A DNA stretch of 41,971 nucleotides from Desulforegula conservatrix Mb1Pa (GTDB lineage: Bacteria; Desulfobacterota; Desulfobacteria; Desulfobacterales; Desulforegulaceae): positions 1 to 41,971 of the forward strand of contig NZ_AUEY01000031.1 of NCBI RefSeq assembly GCF_000426225.1. The letters are read 5' to 3'. The notes below the pieces were generated by a model that did not search any database, was not told the origin of the DNA, and saw only the letters and a program-made list of their open reading frames with translations. The position numbers and the translations under genes were made by a program. Position 1 is the first letter of the stretch, and every line of letters begins with the position of its first letter. This document shows positions 8,901 to 18,100 of this stretch, one piece after another.

Positions 8901-9687
8901 AGACATAACCGAAAGGAAAAAAAATGAATCGGAAAGAGAACATCTTCTTTATGAAATCAGTCAGAAGAATACTGAGCTTGAGGGAATTGTTTACGCGGCG
9001 TCCCATGATCTCAGAGCGCCATTGGTAAATATTCAGGGATTCAGTATTAGAATTGAAAAACTTACGGACGAGCTTTCCCGTCTGATAAAAATAGAATCAG
9101 ATAAAGAAAAATGTATTGAGATAATTGAATCAAAAATTCCTAATGCGACCAATTATATAAAAATAAGTGCATCAAAAATGGACACGCTTATAAAAGGTTT
9201 GTTGCAGGTCGCAAGAATTGGAAGGCGTCCACTGATTTCAGAGACTATAGACATGAATGTCATGATAGAGAATATATTGCAGACAATGGCATTTCAGATC
9301 CAGGAATCAGGGGCTAAAATCACCTGTCATAAGCTTCCTGAGTGTAAAGGAGATATATCCCAGCTTAATCAAGCTTTCTCAAACATTATTGATAATGCTT
9401 TGAAATATCAGAATCCTGAAAAAAAGCTTGAAATAATTATTTCAGGTTTCAGAAAAGAAGACAAAAATATTTATACTGTTGAAGACACCGGAATTGGAAT
9501 AAGTGAAGGCCAGAAGGATAAAATATGGACCATGTTTTACAGATTGTCGCCGTCAGGACCAGTATCCGGAGAGGGCTTAGGGCTTACAGTTGTTAAAAAA
9601 ATAATTGAGATGCACGGAGGAAAGGTCTGGGCGGAGCCTGGTAAGGATGGTTCTATATTTTTTATTGAACTGAAGGGCGCATATTGA
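5923..9687 (+). CDS. CHASE-domain sensor histidine kinase with five PAS domains
   Basis: This 1254-residue membrane kinase has a membrane segment at about 18-36, an extracytoplasmic CHASE-type sensor (about 75-250, with S-A-S-W-I-P and the Y-Y-P-V-F-Y-S-E stretch), and a second membrane segment at about 329-349. Five PAS domains follow in the cytoplasm (about 375-490, 500-630, 644-758, 766-875, 884-1003), several ending in DIT-type PAC motifs. The kinase core has H1028 in A-A-S-H-D-L-R-A-P-L, an N-box near 1153-1164 (NIIDNALKY), DTGIGIS near 1188 and GEGLGL near 1216. The phosphoacceptor region resembles the bacteriophytochrome/Cph1-type HisKA group, often paired with Rcp1-like regulators; such a regulator is encoded at 4408-4878. 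It has no receiver domain of its own. The Shine-Dalgarno is weak. R1 repeats lie on both sides of the gene. Confidence 0.9.
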   Translation: MDNKRIISKAIYSAKKIWLHMTAGIIWSAVLIFLYQDFKKDSLDDYSHLFLNSAWIAENLIDYEISKINDAIGSSKRFFESSESVTKEEFMKFIGPMITENQNIISASWIPEIDIRNKELFERKALEYGLNDFILSEISSTGEYAPAKIRQKYYPVFYSEGLTPNQGKVGLDLGSRADLAKLIEKAISSGQTSSGSIFRMNEPQKIHGENGLNIFSPVYKTNKNSDENLSAKGLLYFIIKIEDIIKSAKIHADQEGLLFSFTEIDPQNDADNNSKSAHGTYSKRSYQSSSFYNSGELTHTHEVIFADKKYIFTFSSTSANVSSHMQKKFLLISLLGITGFLLFFFYIKSVLSGMHKKDEFEYRKAAENLRAKSLIRSIIDSIPQGICWKDVELTYLGCNYSFAVSANLESPDEILLMKNSEIELLFDISDSEQIEKNILLTGKPVLHEKVETCLPNGDSKWIDICRIPIIAEDNSITGILCIYDDITNAKTAEKELSRTRLLLEAAFDQNPAGMILITSGDNRVKLTNKSAFRFLGFNDEDAVDSLKKHDYVIELNKMLKTYDRNGSQLDTDDGTPLFRALHGEKIINEERRVIKKNGEVAWCIINGTPIYDEKGKVVAALVVFPDITSRKEMEDRLKINEEKYRALFEQSGMGVFLYNHQFEIIDCNEQFALTIGAPKERMIGLALRKLKDQRVMPVLEKAMLGEKAYYEGDYVTTTSGLCIRVSFVALPIMNSINEIAFGCAVVENITEKWLIQKALLEKNEELDKFFSNSLDLLCIAGFDGHFKRLNPQWTITLGYSMEHLIGKSFWDFVHPEDIVSTKEAVSKLVTSKKVVDFVNRYRCSDGSYKWIEWRSYPSGNTIYAAARDITARKNTEDEIRMREELFRTLSEMAPVGIFLANEIGEIILTNRKWIEITGVTAEETLGNGWIRYVYHDDAALINSVLDNSIRSICDTETVFRFVRPDGKMKNIMIKATPIIKEDGFLNGFVGTIEDITERKKNESEREHLLYEISQKNTELEGIVYAASHDLRAPLVNIQGFSIRIEKLTDELSRLIKIESDKEKCIEIIESKIPNATNYIKISASKMDTLIKGLLQVARIGRRPLISETIDMNVMIENILQTMAFQIQESGAKITCHKLPECKGDISQLNQAFSNIIDNALKYQNPEKKLEIIISGFRKEDKNIYTVEDTGIGISEGQKDKIWTMFYRLSPSGPVSGEGLGLTVVKKIIEMHGGKVWAEPGKDGSIFFIELKGAY

Positions 9688-9798
9688 ATTCGGTTTCATG
9701 ATCCTGGGAAAGCATGTGGGCATCTATTGGGTATCTGGTTAATGATCCAATTCAACCGGGAATTGGCACAATGATCATTTTAATGGTTTTTCTATTTT

Positions 9799-9953
9799 GA
9801 TGGACTTGCAAAAAGTCCGATTGCCATCATTCCTGCGGAGCCTGTCCCGGTGAAAACCGGGAGCCGGAATCCAGAAGTGTTTGAAAATACAAAGATGCCG
9901 GATCGAGTCCGGCATGACGCCGCCGATTTTTTTGACTTTTTGCGACCTTGTCT
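9799..9953 (+). repeat. R1 dispersed palindromic repeat, copy b (long form)
   Basis: About 155 bp, same orientation as copy a. It has the extra segment CCTGTCCCGGTGAAAACCGG that distinguishes the long form. The right end GACTTTTTGCGACCTTGTC touches the stop codon of the convergent dihydrouridine synthase gene (9952-9954). Confidence 0.9.
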
Positions 9954-10947
9954 ATTTTAAATGCAGTGGAGAGTTAAGTTCAATAAAATCAACTCCTGAA
10001 CTTTTCAGGTCTTTCAAAGTTTCAATATATTGGGTGATATTTTTCAGTTTATTGATTTTTTTACATATCTCCGAACCGTTTTTTAATGAAATGCAGAAAT
10101 ATCTCCATAAACCCTTCATTTTGTCCAGTAGATGAGCCGGCCCATGAAATTTTTCACTGTAAGCCGTGTAAAGCTCATCATGAAATCTGAAAAATCTTTT
10201 TTGGGCGTTTTCAGGAACAGGCGAATTATTCAGGATCATTTCTGGGAGAAAAGGATTGGATATGGCTGCTCGTCCGATCATCCATCTGTCAATATCAGGA
10301 ATTTTGATTTTGAGATCATTGAAAAAAGAACGACCGCAGATGTCTCCATTATAAACAAGCTTGTGACCGGAAAGCTCAACAACCTTAATAAAGGCATCAA
10401 TGCTTGCCCTGCCCGAGTACATCTGACTTGCTACCCTCGGATGAATTATAAGTTCTGACATTGGATAACGATTATAAATTTCTACAAGCTTAAGTATTTC
10501 AGAGGGATTTTCAAAACCTATCCTGGTTTTTATGGAAAGACGGATATTAATTTTCGTAAAAATATCATCAAGAAGCCGGTCAAGATTGTCAGTATCCCTC
10601 AGAAGACCTGCTCCCCGGTTTTTTTTAGTAACCATGGGATATGGGCAGCCAAGGTTAAGGTTAGCTTCTTCATAACCCAATTCCTTCATGGCATTAGCCG
10701 TTCCGATGATAGATGTGGCTGAATTACCAAGTATCTGTGGGATCACCTTGTTCCCTGCGTTGTTTTCAGGAAGAATATCCTTAAAAAGTTTTCTGCTGAC
10801 TTTTTCCTCAGCGACAGCACTCACAAAAGGTGCCATGCAGCAATCAATACCAGCGAAGCTGGAGCAGTAAATATTCCTGAAACTACTGTCAGTAATGCCT
10901 TGTATAGGCGCAAGATAAAAAAACAAACTTCCTCCTGACAAAATCAT
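9952..10947 (-). CDS. tRNA-dihydrouridine synthase family protein
   Basis: This is an FMN-dependent enzyme that reduces uridines in the tRNA D-loop, using NAD(P)H. The 331 residues start with the barrel motif L-A-P-I-Q-G-I-T-D (12-20). They carry the N-L-N-L-G-C-P motif with the catalytic cysteine at C101, the K-T-R-I-G flavin lysine motif, the substrate-side histidine in IIHPR, and the late FMN phosphate motif I-G-R-A-A-I-S-N-P-F. The usual G-G-A/S-G-A-x-L segment reads K-K-N-R-G-A-G-L-L. Length is typical, and the subfamily (DusB-like or other) is not assigned. The gene is monocistronic; an R2 element lies just upstream of its start and an R1 copy touches its stop, so both its flanks are repeats. 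Confidence 0.9.
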   Translation of the reverse strand: MILSGGSLFFYLAPIQGITDSSFRNIYCSSFAGIDCCMAPFVSAVAEEKVSRKLFKDILPENNAGNKVIPQILGNSATSIIGTANAMKELGYEEANLNLGCPYPMVTKKNRGAGLLRDTDNLDRLLDDIFTKINIRLSIKTRIGFENPSEILKLVEIYNRYPMSELIIHPRVASQMYSGRASIDAFIKVVELSGHKLVYNGDICGRSFFNDLKIKIPDIDRWMIGRAAISNPFLPEMILNNSPVPENAQKRFFRFHDELYTAYSEKFHGPAHLLDKMKGLWRYFCISLKNGSEICKKINKLKNITQYIETLKDLKSSGVDFIELNSPLHLK

Positions 10948-11024
10948 AAAATGAACATGGCATAAAAACTGGCTGATATTATGGGCAGTATTTTAAACGG
11001 TTAAAAAGATCAATTAATATTAAT

Positions 11025-11188
11025 GGCTATGTACTATTTTCAGTATGATTGTCTGGTCTGAAAAAAGTGATTTACAAAAATATCGAAAGTATTGTTTTCC
11101 AAGCATCTGACATAATCATAAAGTTTTTGCGGAGCTTTTTACAAAAGCGACTCGCCGAAGGCGCTCAAGCTGAAAATAAGACAGAGCC
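11025..11188. mobile_element. R2 MITE-like element, copy a
   Basis: This 164-bp non-coding element is bounded by 20-base inverted ends. The left end (including the preceding T) reads TGGCTATGTACTATTTTCAG and the right end read outward is TGGCTCTGTCTTATTTTCAG. It is flanked by an imperfect 8-bp duplication (ATATTAAT at 11017-11024, ACATTAAT at 11189-11196, 7 of 8 identical). A near-identical copy lies at 20994-21159. It contains the R3 motif at about 11121-11165. Confidence 0.8.
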
Positions 11189-11210
11189 ACATTAATATTT
11201 GCATATTGAT

Positions 11211-11368
11211 TGACAAGGTCGCAAAAAGTCAAAAAAATGCGTCGGCGTCATGCCGGAGTCGATCCTCCATCTTTGTATTTTCAGATACTTCTGGATTTCG
11301 GCTTCCGGTTTTCACTGGGACAGGCTCCGCAGGAATGACGGTAATCGGACTTTTTGAGAGACCATCTT
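11211..11368 (-). repeat. R1 dispersed palindromic repeat, copy c (long form)
   Basis: About 158 bp, in the opposite orientation to copies a and b. It begins TGACAAGGTCGCAAAAAGTC and contains the CCGGTTTTCACTGGGACAGG long-form segment. It starts 22 bp after the R2 element, so the 10948-11662 region is largely mobile or repetitive DNA. The rest (11369-11662) holds an AATTGCC palindrome with a short T-run near 11526-11543 and nothing else recognised. Confidence 0.88.
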
Positions 11369-11662
11369 GATTGAAGTCTTGATGAAGCAGAAAAAGGCGG
11401 ATAGATTCTGTCTGAGCTATAGTTCCATAAGATGAAGTAAGCAATCACCTGATTTGACTGTGGCTGATGGTTGATGATTGGCAGTTGGCTCTTAAGTCAA
11501 GCTGAGTAAAACGGTCTTTTTTCATCGGCAATTGCCGCTTTTTGGCTTCCAAGACTATTGAAGTATGCGCTAAAGCCTGATATGGAATTTAAAAAACCGA
11601 TCAGCTTGGCATGTCTATGCTTTCATTTGTTTTCTTCAGATTTCTTCTTTGGGATATTCAGT

Positions 11663-13522
11663 ATGAGCGAGCTTCACGGAAAGTATAACGAAATTATTTC
11701 AGCCCTTGTTGGCGAAGGGATTTTGACAGATGAGAAGGTCCATTATGCTGAGAGGGTATTGTCCAAACTTAAAGGTGAGTACAAGCTGCTGGATGTGCTG
11801 AAAAAGCTTCAGTATATAACAGATGATGATATCTGGAATGCTGTACAGAAAAAGAGGGTTTCAACAAGGCTTGGAAATCTTCTTGTAGAACTTGGATATA
11901 TTTCACAGCAGCAGCTTGAGTCCGCAATCGAAGTCCAGAAAAAGGAACGTGAGAATAAGATCGCAGTAAGTCTCGTAAGCGGCTATGAAAATATTTCGGA
12001 ATTTGAGTTTGCCCAGTCCAAGGCTCTTGAACTTGGATATCAGTACATGGAACCTGATTTTGATTCAATTCCTCCTGAACTCATAACCAAATGCAGGCCT
12101 GAATGGTATGAGACTCACAGGTTTTTTCCAGTATCCATTGACGGAAAAATAATTACTGTTGGATTTACTGACCCGTCTGAGCCTAATTGTCTTGATGCGG
12201 CAAAAGAATTTTTTGGCGAAGACCTGTCGCCTGTTCTTGTACGCTCTGATTTTATCCATAATTTTATTTCAAGATATAAATCCTTTGTTCAGTCAGGAAC
12301 AATTTTTACAGGGTCAGTGTCGGTTGGCAAGGGTACTTTCCAGTCAATTATTTCTGAAGCCATAGAACGAGAAGGCGTTACAGATATTTATATAGAGCCT
12401 ATGAGAGACAGGCTATTAATCAAATTCAGGCAACACTGTGCTGTAAGGAAACATCAGGAACTGCCTCCACAGATCAAATCATCACTCTTTAATTATATTC
12501 GCGAATCATGTCTCGATGATTTTGAGGCGGATGGCTTAAAAATCAGCCATGAGTTTCATCATGAAAAAGGGCTGTTTGTTTTATCAGGAAGAATACTTCA
12601 TACAAGATTTGGTGATTCCGCAATAATCAGTTTAAGAAAACAGGAGGCAGATCCCGTTAGCCTGATTGACATGCCAATCAGCAAATATGTTGCGGAGCGT
12701 CTGAGAAATGATATTGTCGATAATAATCTGGGGCTTTTTTTGATCTGCGGAACAGAATCGTCTGCCAAAACCTCACTCCTTTTTTCTCTTTTGAAGCATA
12801 AAAAGAGAACCCAACCTGATTCAAGAATAGCCGTGCTTGAGGATAAACCTTCTTTTTATCTGGATGATGCCGCATTTTTTCAAGCAGACCCAATTGGATA
12901 TGAGCATCAAATTAAGGCAATTTCAGATTTTGCTCCTGACATTATGGGCATATCAGGAGTTACTCCTGGGAAAGCCTGCTTTGCGTTGCTTGATTCAGTC
13001 GCAAAAGGCATTCAAACCATAGCGACCCAGAGATGCACAGGTATAACCGAGGCTCTCCATTTTTTCATGGATTCCGGAACCGCATCTCTCCTTGCTTCTT
13101 CCCTGTCCGGAGTAATTGTGCAGAAAGTAATGAGACGCATATGTCCTATTTGCGTTACTCCAATATCTTTGCAGATAGAACTTGTCAGGAAGATTGGCCT
13201 GAGTCCAAACGATCTTGCCGGTCTTAAGCCTATGAAGGGAGTTGGATGCAAGGCCTGCGGCAATACCGGCTATAATGGCCAGCTGATTGCAACAGAACTT
13301 TTGATTGCAGATGAAAGATTGAGGGATGCCATCTGCGAAGTTAGATCATCCTATGCTTTAAAAAGATATATTACGGCCACGCCGGGCTTTATTAATCTTG
13401 TTGAGGACGCTATAATCTGGGCAGGTGATGGTCAGACCACTATAGATGAGATTGCCAGGGTTTTTCCAAAGAATAACAAAACCAGGCCTTTTTCCGAGCT
13501 TCAAAAAATCAGGGGGGCATAA
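11663..13522 (+). CDS. GspE/PilB-like protein with MshEN domain and degenerate ATPase motifs
   Basis: This protein has the fold order of type II secretion/type IV pilus ATPases. An N-terminal helical GspE_N/MshEN region includes R-L-G-N-L-L-V-E-L-G-Y-I-S at 69-81, continuing to L85 and Q92, which fits the c-di-GMP-binding MshEN motif. A linker, the N2 domain with T-D-I-Y-I-E-P, an ATPase-like domain and a C4 zinc site (C494, C497, C529, C532) follow. The catalytic motifs are lost: Walker A reads GTESSAKTS (363-371) instead of GPTGSGKTT, Walker B reads PDIMGISGV (near 425-433) instead of PDIIMVGEIRD, and the Asp and His boxes are unrecognisable. The protein is therefore probably not an ATPase. 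The ATG at 11663 is preferred; upstream in-frame codons to 11558 encode a hydrophobic, non-family extension. An HDOD gene follows after 2 bp. No pilus genes are nearby. Confidence 0.8.
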   Translation: MSELHGKYNEIISALVGEGILTDEKVHYAERVLSKLKGEYKLLDVLKKLQYITDDDIWNAVQKKRVSTRLGNLLVELGYISQQQLESAIEVQKKERENKIAVSLVSGYENISEFEFAQSKALELGYQYMEPDFDSIPPELITKCRPEWYETHRFFPVSIDGKIITVGFTDPSEPNCLDAAKEFFGEDLSPVLVRSDFIHNFISRYKSFVQSGTIFTGSVSVGKGTFQSIISEAIEREGVTDIYIEPMRDRLLIKFRQHCAVRKHQELPPQIKSSLFNYIRESCLDDFEADGLKISHEFHHEKGLFVLSGRILHTRFGDSAIISLRKQEADPVSLIDMPISKYVAERLRNDIVDNNLGLFLICGTESSAKTSLLFSLLKHKKRTQPDSRIAVLEDKPSFYLDDAAFFQADPIGYEHQIKAISDFAPDIMGISGVTPGKACFALLDSVAKGIQTIATQRCTGITEALHFFMDSGTASLLASSLSGVIVQKVMRRICPICVTPISLQIELVRKIGLSPNDLAGLKPMKGVGCKACGNTGYNGQLIATELLIADERLRDAICEVRSSYALKRYITATPGFINLVEDAIIWAGDGQTTIDEIARVFPKNNKTRPFSELQKIRGA

Positions 13523-13524
13523 CT

Positions 13525-14364
13525 ATGGATTTGGTTGCTCAGCTTACCCAGCTGATCAATGAAAATATTGGTACAGGCAGAACTTCTCTTCCTGTATTTA
13601 ATAAGATAGCCCTGAAGCTTCAGCAGGAACTATCTAAATCAGAGCCTGATCAACATATTATCAAAAAAATGATAAGTAATGATCCGTCTTTGACCGGGCA
13701 GCTTCTTAAGGTCGCCAATTCGGCATATTACAAGGGCATGGAAGATGTGACCACTGTCCAGGAGGCAATTTTCCGTCTTGGAACAGCTGAAGTTGGTAAT
13801 ATTGTTCTTCTTATAACCCAGAAATCCAATTTCCAGTCCAAAGATGCTTATATCCAGGAAATCATGAACAGGCTTTGGAAACATTCTGTCGGATGTGCCA
13901 TCGGAGCAAAGTGGGTCGCAAACAAGTGCGGGTGTTCTGATCTTTCAAATCAGGCATTTACTGCCGGTCTGCTTCATGATGTTGGGAAACTTTTCATCCT
14001 CACCGTTATTGATTCCCTTGTCTTGTCCGGGCATGAGGAAATCAAGGCTCCTTTAAAAACTCTTAACAGAATTATGGCCGAGCTTCATCTTGTTCACGGA
14101 TATTCCCTTATGAAGATATGGGCATTGCCAGAGATATATTGTGAGGTGGTGAGGGATCATCACAAGGAAAAAATAGATTCGAAGAACATTTTACTTCCGA
14201 TAATCAAGCTGGTTGATATGGTTTGCAACAAAATCGGTCTTGGTATTGCTCCTGACAGCGGATATGTACCTGAAGAGACCGGCGAGGCAAAGATTCTGGG
14301 ACTTGGCGATATAGATATCGCCGAGCTTGAAATTAAGCTTGAAGATGCGAAGTTTTTATTTTAA
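13525..14364 (+). CDS. HDOD domain protein
   Basis: This 279-residue protein is mostly one HDOD domain, the signalling relative of HD phosphohydrolases that usually lacks hydrolase activity. The family hallmarks are P-V-F-N-K-I-A, then D-P-S-L-T-G-Q-L-L-K-V-A-N-S-A-Y-Y (about 51-67), then the A-I-x-R-L-G pattern, and later A-F-T-A-G-L-L-H-D-V-G-K-L. Here the H-D pair is kept, and D-H-H-K occurs later, so residual metal binding is possible. It starts two bases after the GspE-like gene and is clearly co-transcribed with it. HDOD proteins are often tied to c-di-GMP, chemotaxis or motility signalling; its role here is inferred only from that pairing. Confidence 0.88.
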   Translation: MDLVAQLTQLINENIGTGRTSLPVFNKIALKLQQELSKSEPDQHIIKKMISNDPSLTGQLLKVANSAYYKGMEDVTTVQEAIFRLGTAEVGNIVLLITQKSNFQSKDAYIQEIMNRLWKHSVGCAIGAKWVANKCGCSDLSNQAFTAGLLHDVGKLFILTVIDSLVLSGHEEIKAPLKTLNRIMAELHLVHGYSLMKIWALPEIYCEVVRDHHKEKIDSKNILLPIIKLVDMVCNKIGLGIAPDSGYVPEETGEAKILGLGDIDIAELEIKLEDAKFLF

Positions 14365-14447
14365 GACTGTCATCAATATGGTGGATATTAAGTGAAATAC
14401 TATTCAATCCATTTCTTGGCGGATGTTTTTTTTAGCTTCTTATATTT

Positions 14448-14582
14448 GATGGTCTCGCAAAAATCCGGAAAATGGCATCAGTGTCATGCCGGACTTGACC
14501 CGGCATCTTTCGTATTATCAAATACTTCTGGATTCCGGCCTGCGCCGGAATGACGGCAACCGGACTTTTTGCGACTTTGTCA
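14448..14582 (-). repeat. R1 dispersed palindromic repeat, copy d (short form)
   Basis: A clear 135-bp short-form copy in the same orientation as copy c. It has GTCATGCCGGACTTGACCCG, AAATACTTCTGGATTCCGGC and GACTTTTTGCGAC near its right end. Confidence 0.88.
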
Positions 14583-14856
14583 TATTTAATGTATTGTTCA
14601 GATATTTGTAAAATCTTAAAAGAAGCAGCTTTTTTGTCAGGAGACCTAAACCACGGAGCTTTTTGTCTCGTCCATCGTTATTCATTGATGACAATTTTCT
14701 GTCCTGATTTAAAGCGTTTGTTGTCAGTAATTGAATCCAGAAGCTTTATGAAAAGCATATGCAACTATTCACCAAGCGTGCAAAGCAGGCCGTCTGCACT
14801 GTAAAGCCTCTTTTTTGAAAAAAGCTCCTCAAAAACTTTTCAGTGATATAAATTAA
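14583..14856. other. non-coding spacer between two R1 copies
   Basis: No intact gene is visible. On the minus strand about 40 codons (from 14803 down to the TAA at 14678-14680) read like protein but contain one in-frame TAG. This could be the decayed tail of a gene or chance. An R3-like motif lies at 14805-14841. Confidence 0.4.
14805..14841 (-). repeat. R3 short dispersed motif, divergent copy
   Basis: On the minus strand this reads AAAAGTTTTTGAGGAGC, then TTTTTTCAAAAAAGAGGC, close to the R3 copy upstream of cusA. Confidence 0.55.
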
Positions 14857-15012
14857 GATGGCCCGCAAAAATTAAGAAAATGGCTTCATTATCATGCCTG
14901 ACTTGATCCGGCATCCGTGTATTTTTAATTATTTCTGGATTCCGGCTCCCGGTTTTCATAGGGACAGGCCTTCGCCGGAATGACTGAAATTGGGCTTTTG
15001 TGACCTTGTCAT
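14857..15012 (-). repeat. R1 dispersed palindromic repeat, copy e (long form)
   Basis: About 156 bp, same orientation as copies c and d. It carries the CCCGGTTTTCATAGGGACAG long-form segment and diverged ends (CCCGCAAAAATTAAG, then GCTTTTGTGACCTTGTCA). It lies about 100 bp upstream of the hybrid kinase gene. Confidence 0.85.
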
Positions 15013-15110
15013 TCCTATATAAAAGCCTTTGACCCGCGTCTTTAAGAATTTTCAAAAATTCAGCGGGACTTTTTTCTATTTTTTTTCTCACCCCGGAGTT
15101 TTTTGTATTC

Positions 15111-18100
15111 ATGGAAGACCATGTTTTGGAATCTCAATTTAGAATTGAAAGAATAAAACATCTTTATTCCTATGGGCCGATGCTTTTTGCGGCAAATATT
15201 TTTGTCGGAGTTACTTTCATAGTATTCCAGAAGCCCTTTTATGGACTGACAGAGCTTTTGACCTGGTTTGCAGGTCTTCTGGTTGTTAATCTCTGGCGTT
15301 TTAAATGCTATAAGGATTCTCTTTTCGAAGGAATAAATGAAATAAATGTTGGCGGCTATGAAAAGAAAAATCTTGTAGGAATAGTTTCCACTTCTTTTTT
15401 CTGGGGCATCGCAGGGATTTTCTTTTTCTCTTCACAAGCGCCTCTGTCGCAGCTGATGACTTGTCTGACAGTTGCAGGTGTGATTTCATCCGCTGTAGTT
15501 ACTTTGTCCTCAAACCTTTTTTTCATGATTTCATTTATACTTATAGGATCTGTGCCTCTGGTCGTAAACTCGGCAATAATGAGTAATTATTATATAACAG
15601 TAATCGTTTGTCTTTATATATCAGGGCTTTTAATGGCTGGCAGAAAAGCCGGAATCCTGGTCAGGGAAACTCTCTGGCTCAGAATCAGGCTTATGAAGAA
15701 TGAATACGAACTTAGAAATACGGAAGAAAAATACAGATCCCTTGTAGAGAATATGCCTATTGCCATGTTTCGCAGCTCGATCAGCGACGGAAGCCCTATT
15801 GTCATGATTAACCCTGCCATGAAGCGTATGCTTGAGCTTGATGACTCAGATTTCCACAATTCACGGTTAGAGGATTTTTTCTGTGATACAGCCGAAGGCA
15901 AGGATTTTTTACTGAAAATATTCAGATATGGCAATGCGTCCGGTGATGATATTCGTCTGAAAACAATGCATGGGCGGGAAATATGGGGCAGTATGAGTGC
16001 CCGTCTCAATAGATGCGATGGCTCATCAGATATTTACATCGACGGAATGATAGAAGATATAACAGAAAAAAAGAGTGTTCAAAAAGCATTGGGCGAAAGC
16101 GACGAAAAATTCAGGAACCTTGCTGAAACTTCTCCGATGGGTATTTTTTTGTATCAGGATGACGTCATGATTTACGTTAATCCTGCCGGGGAAAAAATTA
16201 CAGGGTATGATCGGGACGAGCTTTTTCAAATAAGACCGCTGTGGAATATTGTTCACCCTGATTACGTGGATGACATGAGCAAAAGGGCGCAGGCCAGGCA
16301 GAGTGGTGACGGCACAATCAAACAAAGCGAATGCCTTATCATTACAAAGCAAAAAACTGAAAAATGGGTGGTTCTGGCAGGAACCTCCATTGTTGTAAAC
16401 GGGAAGCCAGCCGGTATTATTTCGGCAATGGATATAACGGATATTAAAAATGCTGAAGCCACCCTGCATCAGGCAAAAGAGACCGCCGAGACTGCAAATA
16501 GGGCAAAAAGCGAATTTTTAGCCAATATGAGTCATGAAATAAGAACTCCGATGAATGGAATTATCGGAATGACAGAACTCATTCTCGATACTGAGCTTAC
16601 AAAGGATCAGAGAGATTTTGCCGAAACAATAAGAAATAGCTCGGAGGCACTTCTGTCACTCATAAATGACATACTTGATGTTTCCAAGATAGAGGCAGGG
16701 AAACTACAGCTTGAAAATATTTCATTTGATATTAACGAGCTTGTTGAAAATGTTGCAAGTCTTATTTCAATCAGATCAAGGGAAAAAGGTGTTGAAATAG
16801 TCTGCCTTATTGACCCCGGAATACCTGCTTTTCTTAATGGCGATCCATTGAGGATAAGACAGATTCTTTTGAATCTTATGGGGAATGCAGTTAAATTTAC
16901 CCCCAAAGGTTTTGTCGAGCTCAGGCTTGAGCTTGTTGAGAGAACGATGGGGCAGTGTCTGATTGGCTTTGAGGTTATTGATACTGGTATAGGAATAAAT
17001 GAAGCAGAGCACGAAAACCTCTTTGCCCCTTTTATGCAGGCTGACGGTTCCATCACAAGAAAATTCGGTGGCACAGGCCTTGGTCTGACCATTTCGAAAA
17101 GACTGGTTGAAATGATGGGCGGGGAAATAGGTTTCAGAAGTCGTGAGGGCGGAGGCACAGTTTTTTGGTTCCGGGCAAAATTTGGTGAAGTCCCTTCTGA
17201 TGAGATCATCGCAGTGAATGAAGGAGGCGAACAGTCTGTGTTTTATGACCTTACTGATCTCAGAGTTCTTATCGTTGATGATAATCCGGTAAACCTTCAT
17301 GTCCTTGAAGGCATGCTTAATACATGGAAGTGTCTTGTTAGCCGTGCCGGATCAGCTGTGGACGCACTTGAAAAAATAGAATCATCCATTAATATGGGCC
17401 ATGGTTTTGATCTTGCCATCCTGGACATGCAGATGCCTGAAACAGATGGGTTGACTCTCGCCAAGAAAATTGTGTCAGATGAAAGGTTTGCGGGGATAAA
17501 ACTTCTTTTGCTGACGTCCTCTCCCATTGACAAAGATCAGAAGAGTGACATGGATTCTGTTTTTAATGCCTGCCTTGAGAAGCCGGTTCGAAAAGCAAGG
17601 CTCTATAAAAGTATCGCAGGCATGTTCGGCAAACCATATACTTTTATGTCTGCTGACGATCAATCTGTTTTTTCAAGAATTCCGAAGCTTAAAAATGCTG
17701 GGAGCAGAACGATTCTTGTTGTTGAGGATAATCCTGTCAATCAGCAGGTCATAATCAAATTCCTTGAGAAAATGGGACTCGGCAGTGAAGTGGCTGGCAG
17801 TGGTCTTGAGGCTGTTTCAAAACTGGAAAAAAGTTCATACGATATCATACTTATGGATATTCAGATGCCGGAACTTGACGGCTATACTTTAACAAATATG
17901 ATAAGAAACTGGAAAAATGGACCGTTGGATAATGATGTGAGTAATATCATGAGGAAAAAGGCTGCCGACACTCCAGTCATAGCGCTTACGGCTCATGCCA
18001 TGCCTGGTGACAGGGAGAAATGCCTTGCCTCAGGTATGGATGATTATGTTGTCAAGCCGATCAGGCCCGTTGACCTGTCCTTGGTTGTAGGGAAATGGCT

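Noticed and set aside
11229-11444. Small open frames inside R1 copies (also 14550-14804, 14840-15112, 32965-33252 and 33099-33314)
   Set aside because: They follow the repeat sequence itself; the same frames recur or break in other copies, as expected of non-coding palindromes.
14678-14841. About 43 minus-strand codons that read like the tail of a protein with one in-frame TAG
   Set aside because: Too short, no start, one stop, and its upstream part is R3 repeat sequence. It could be a decayed gene end, but no family was recognised, so it was not called a pseudogene.
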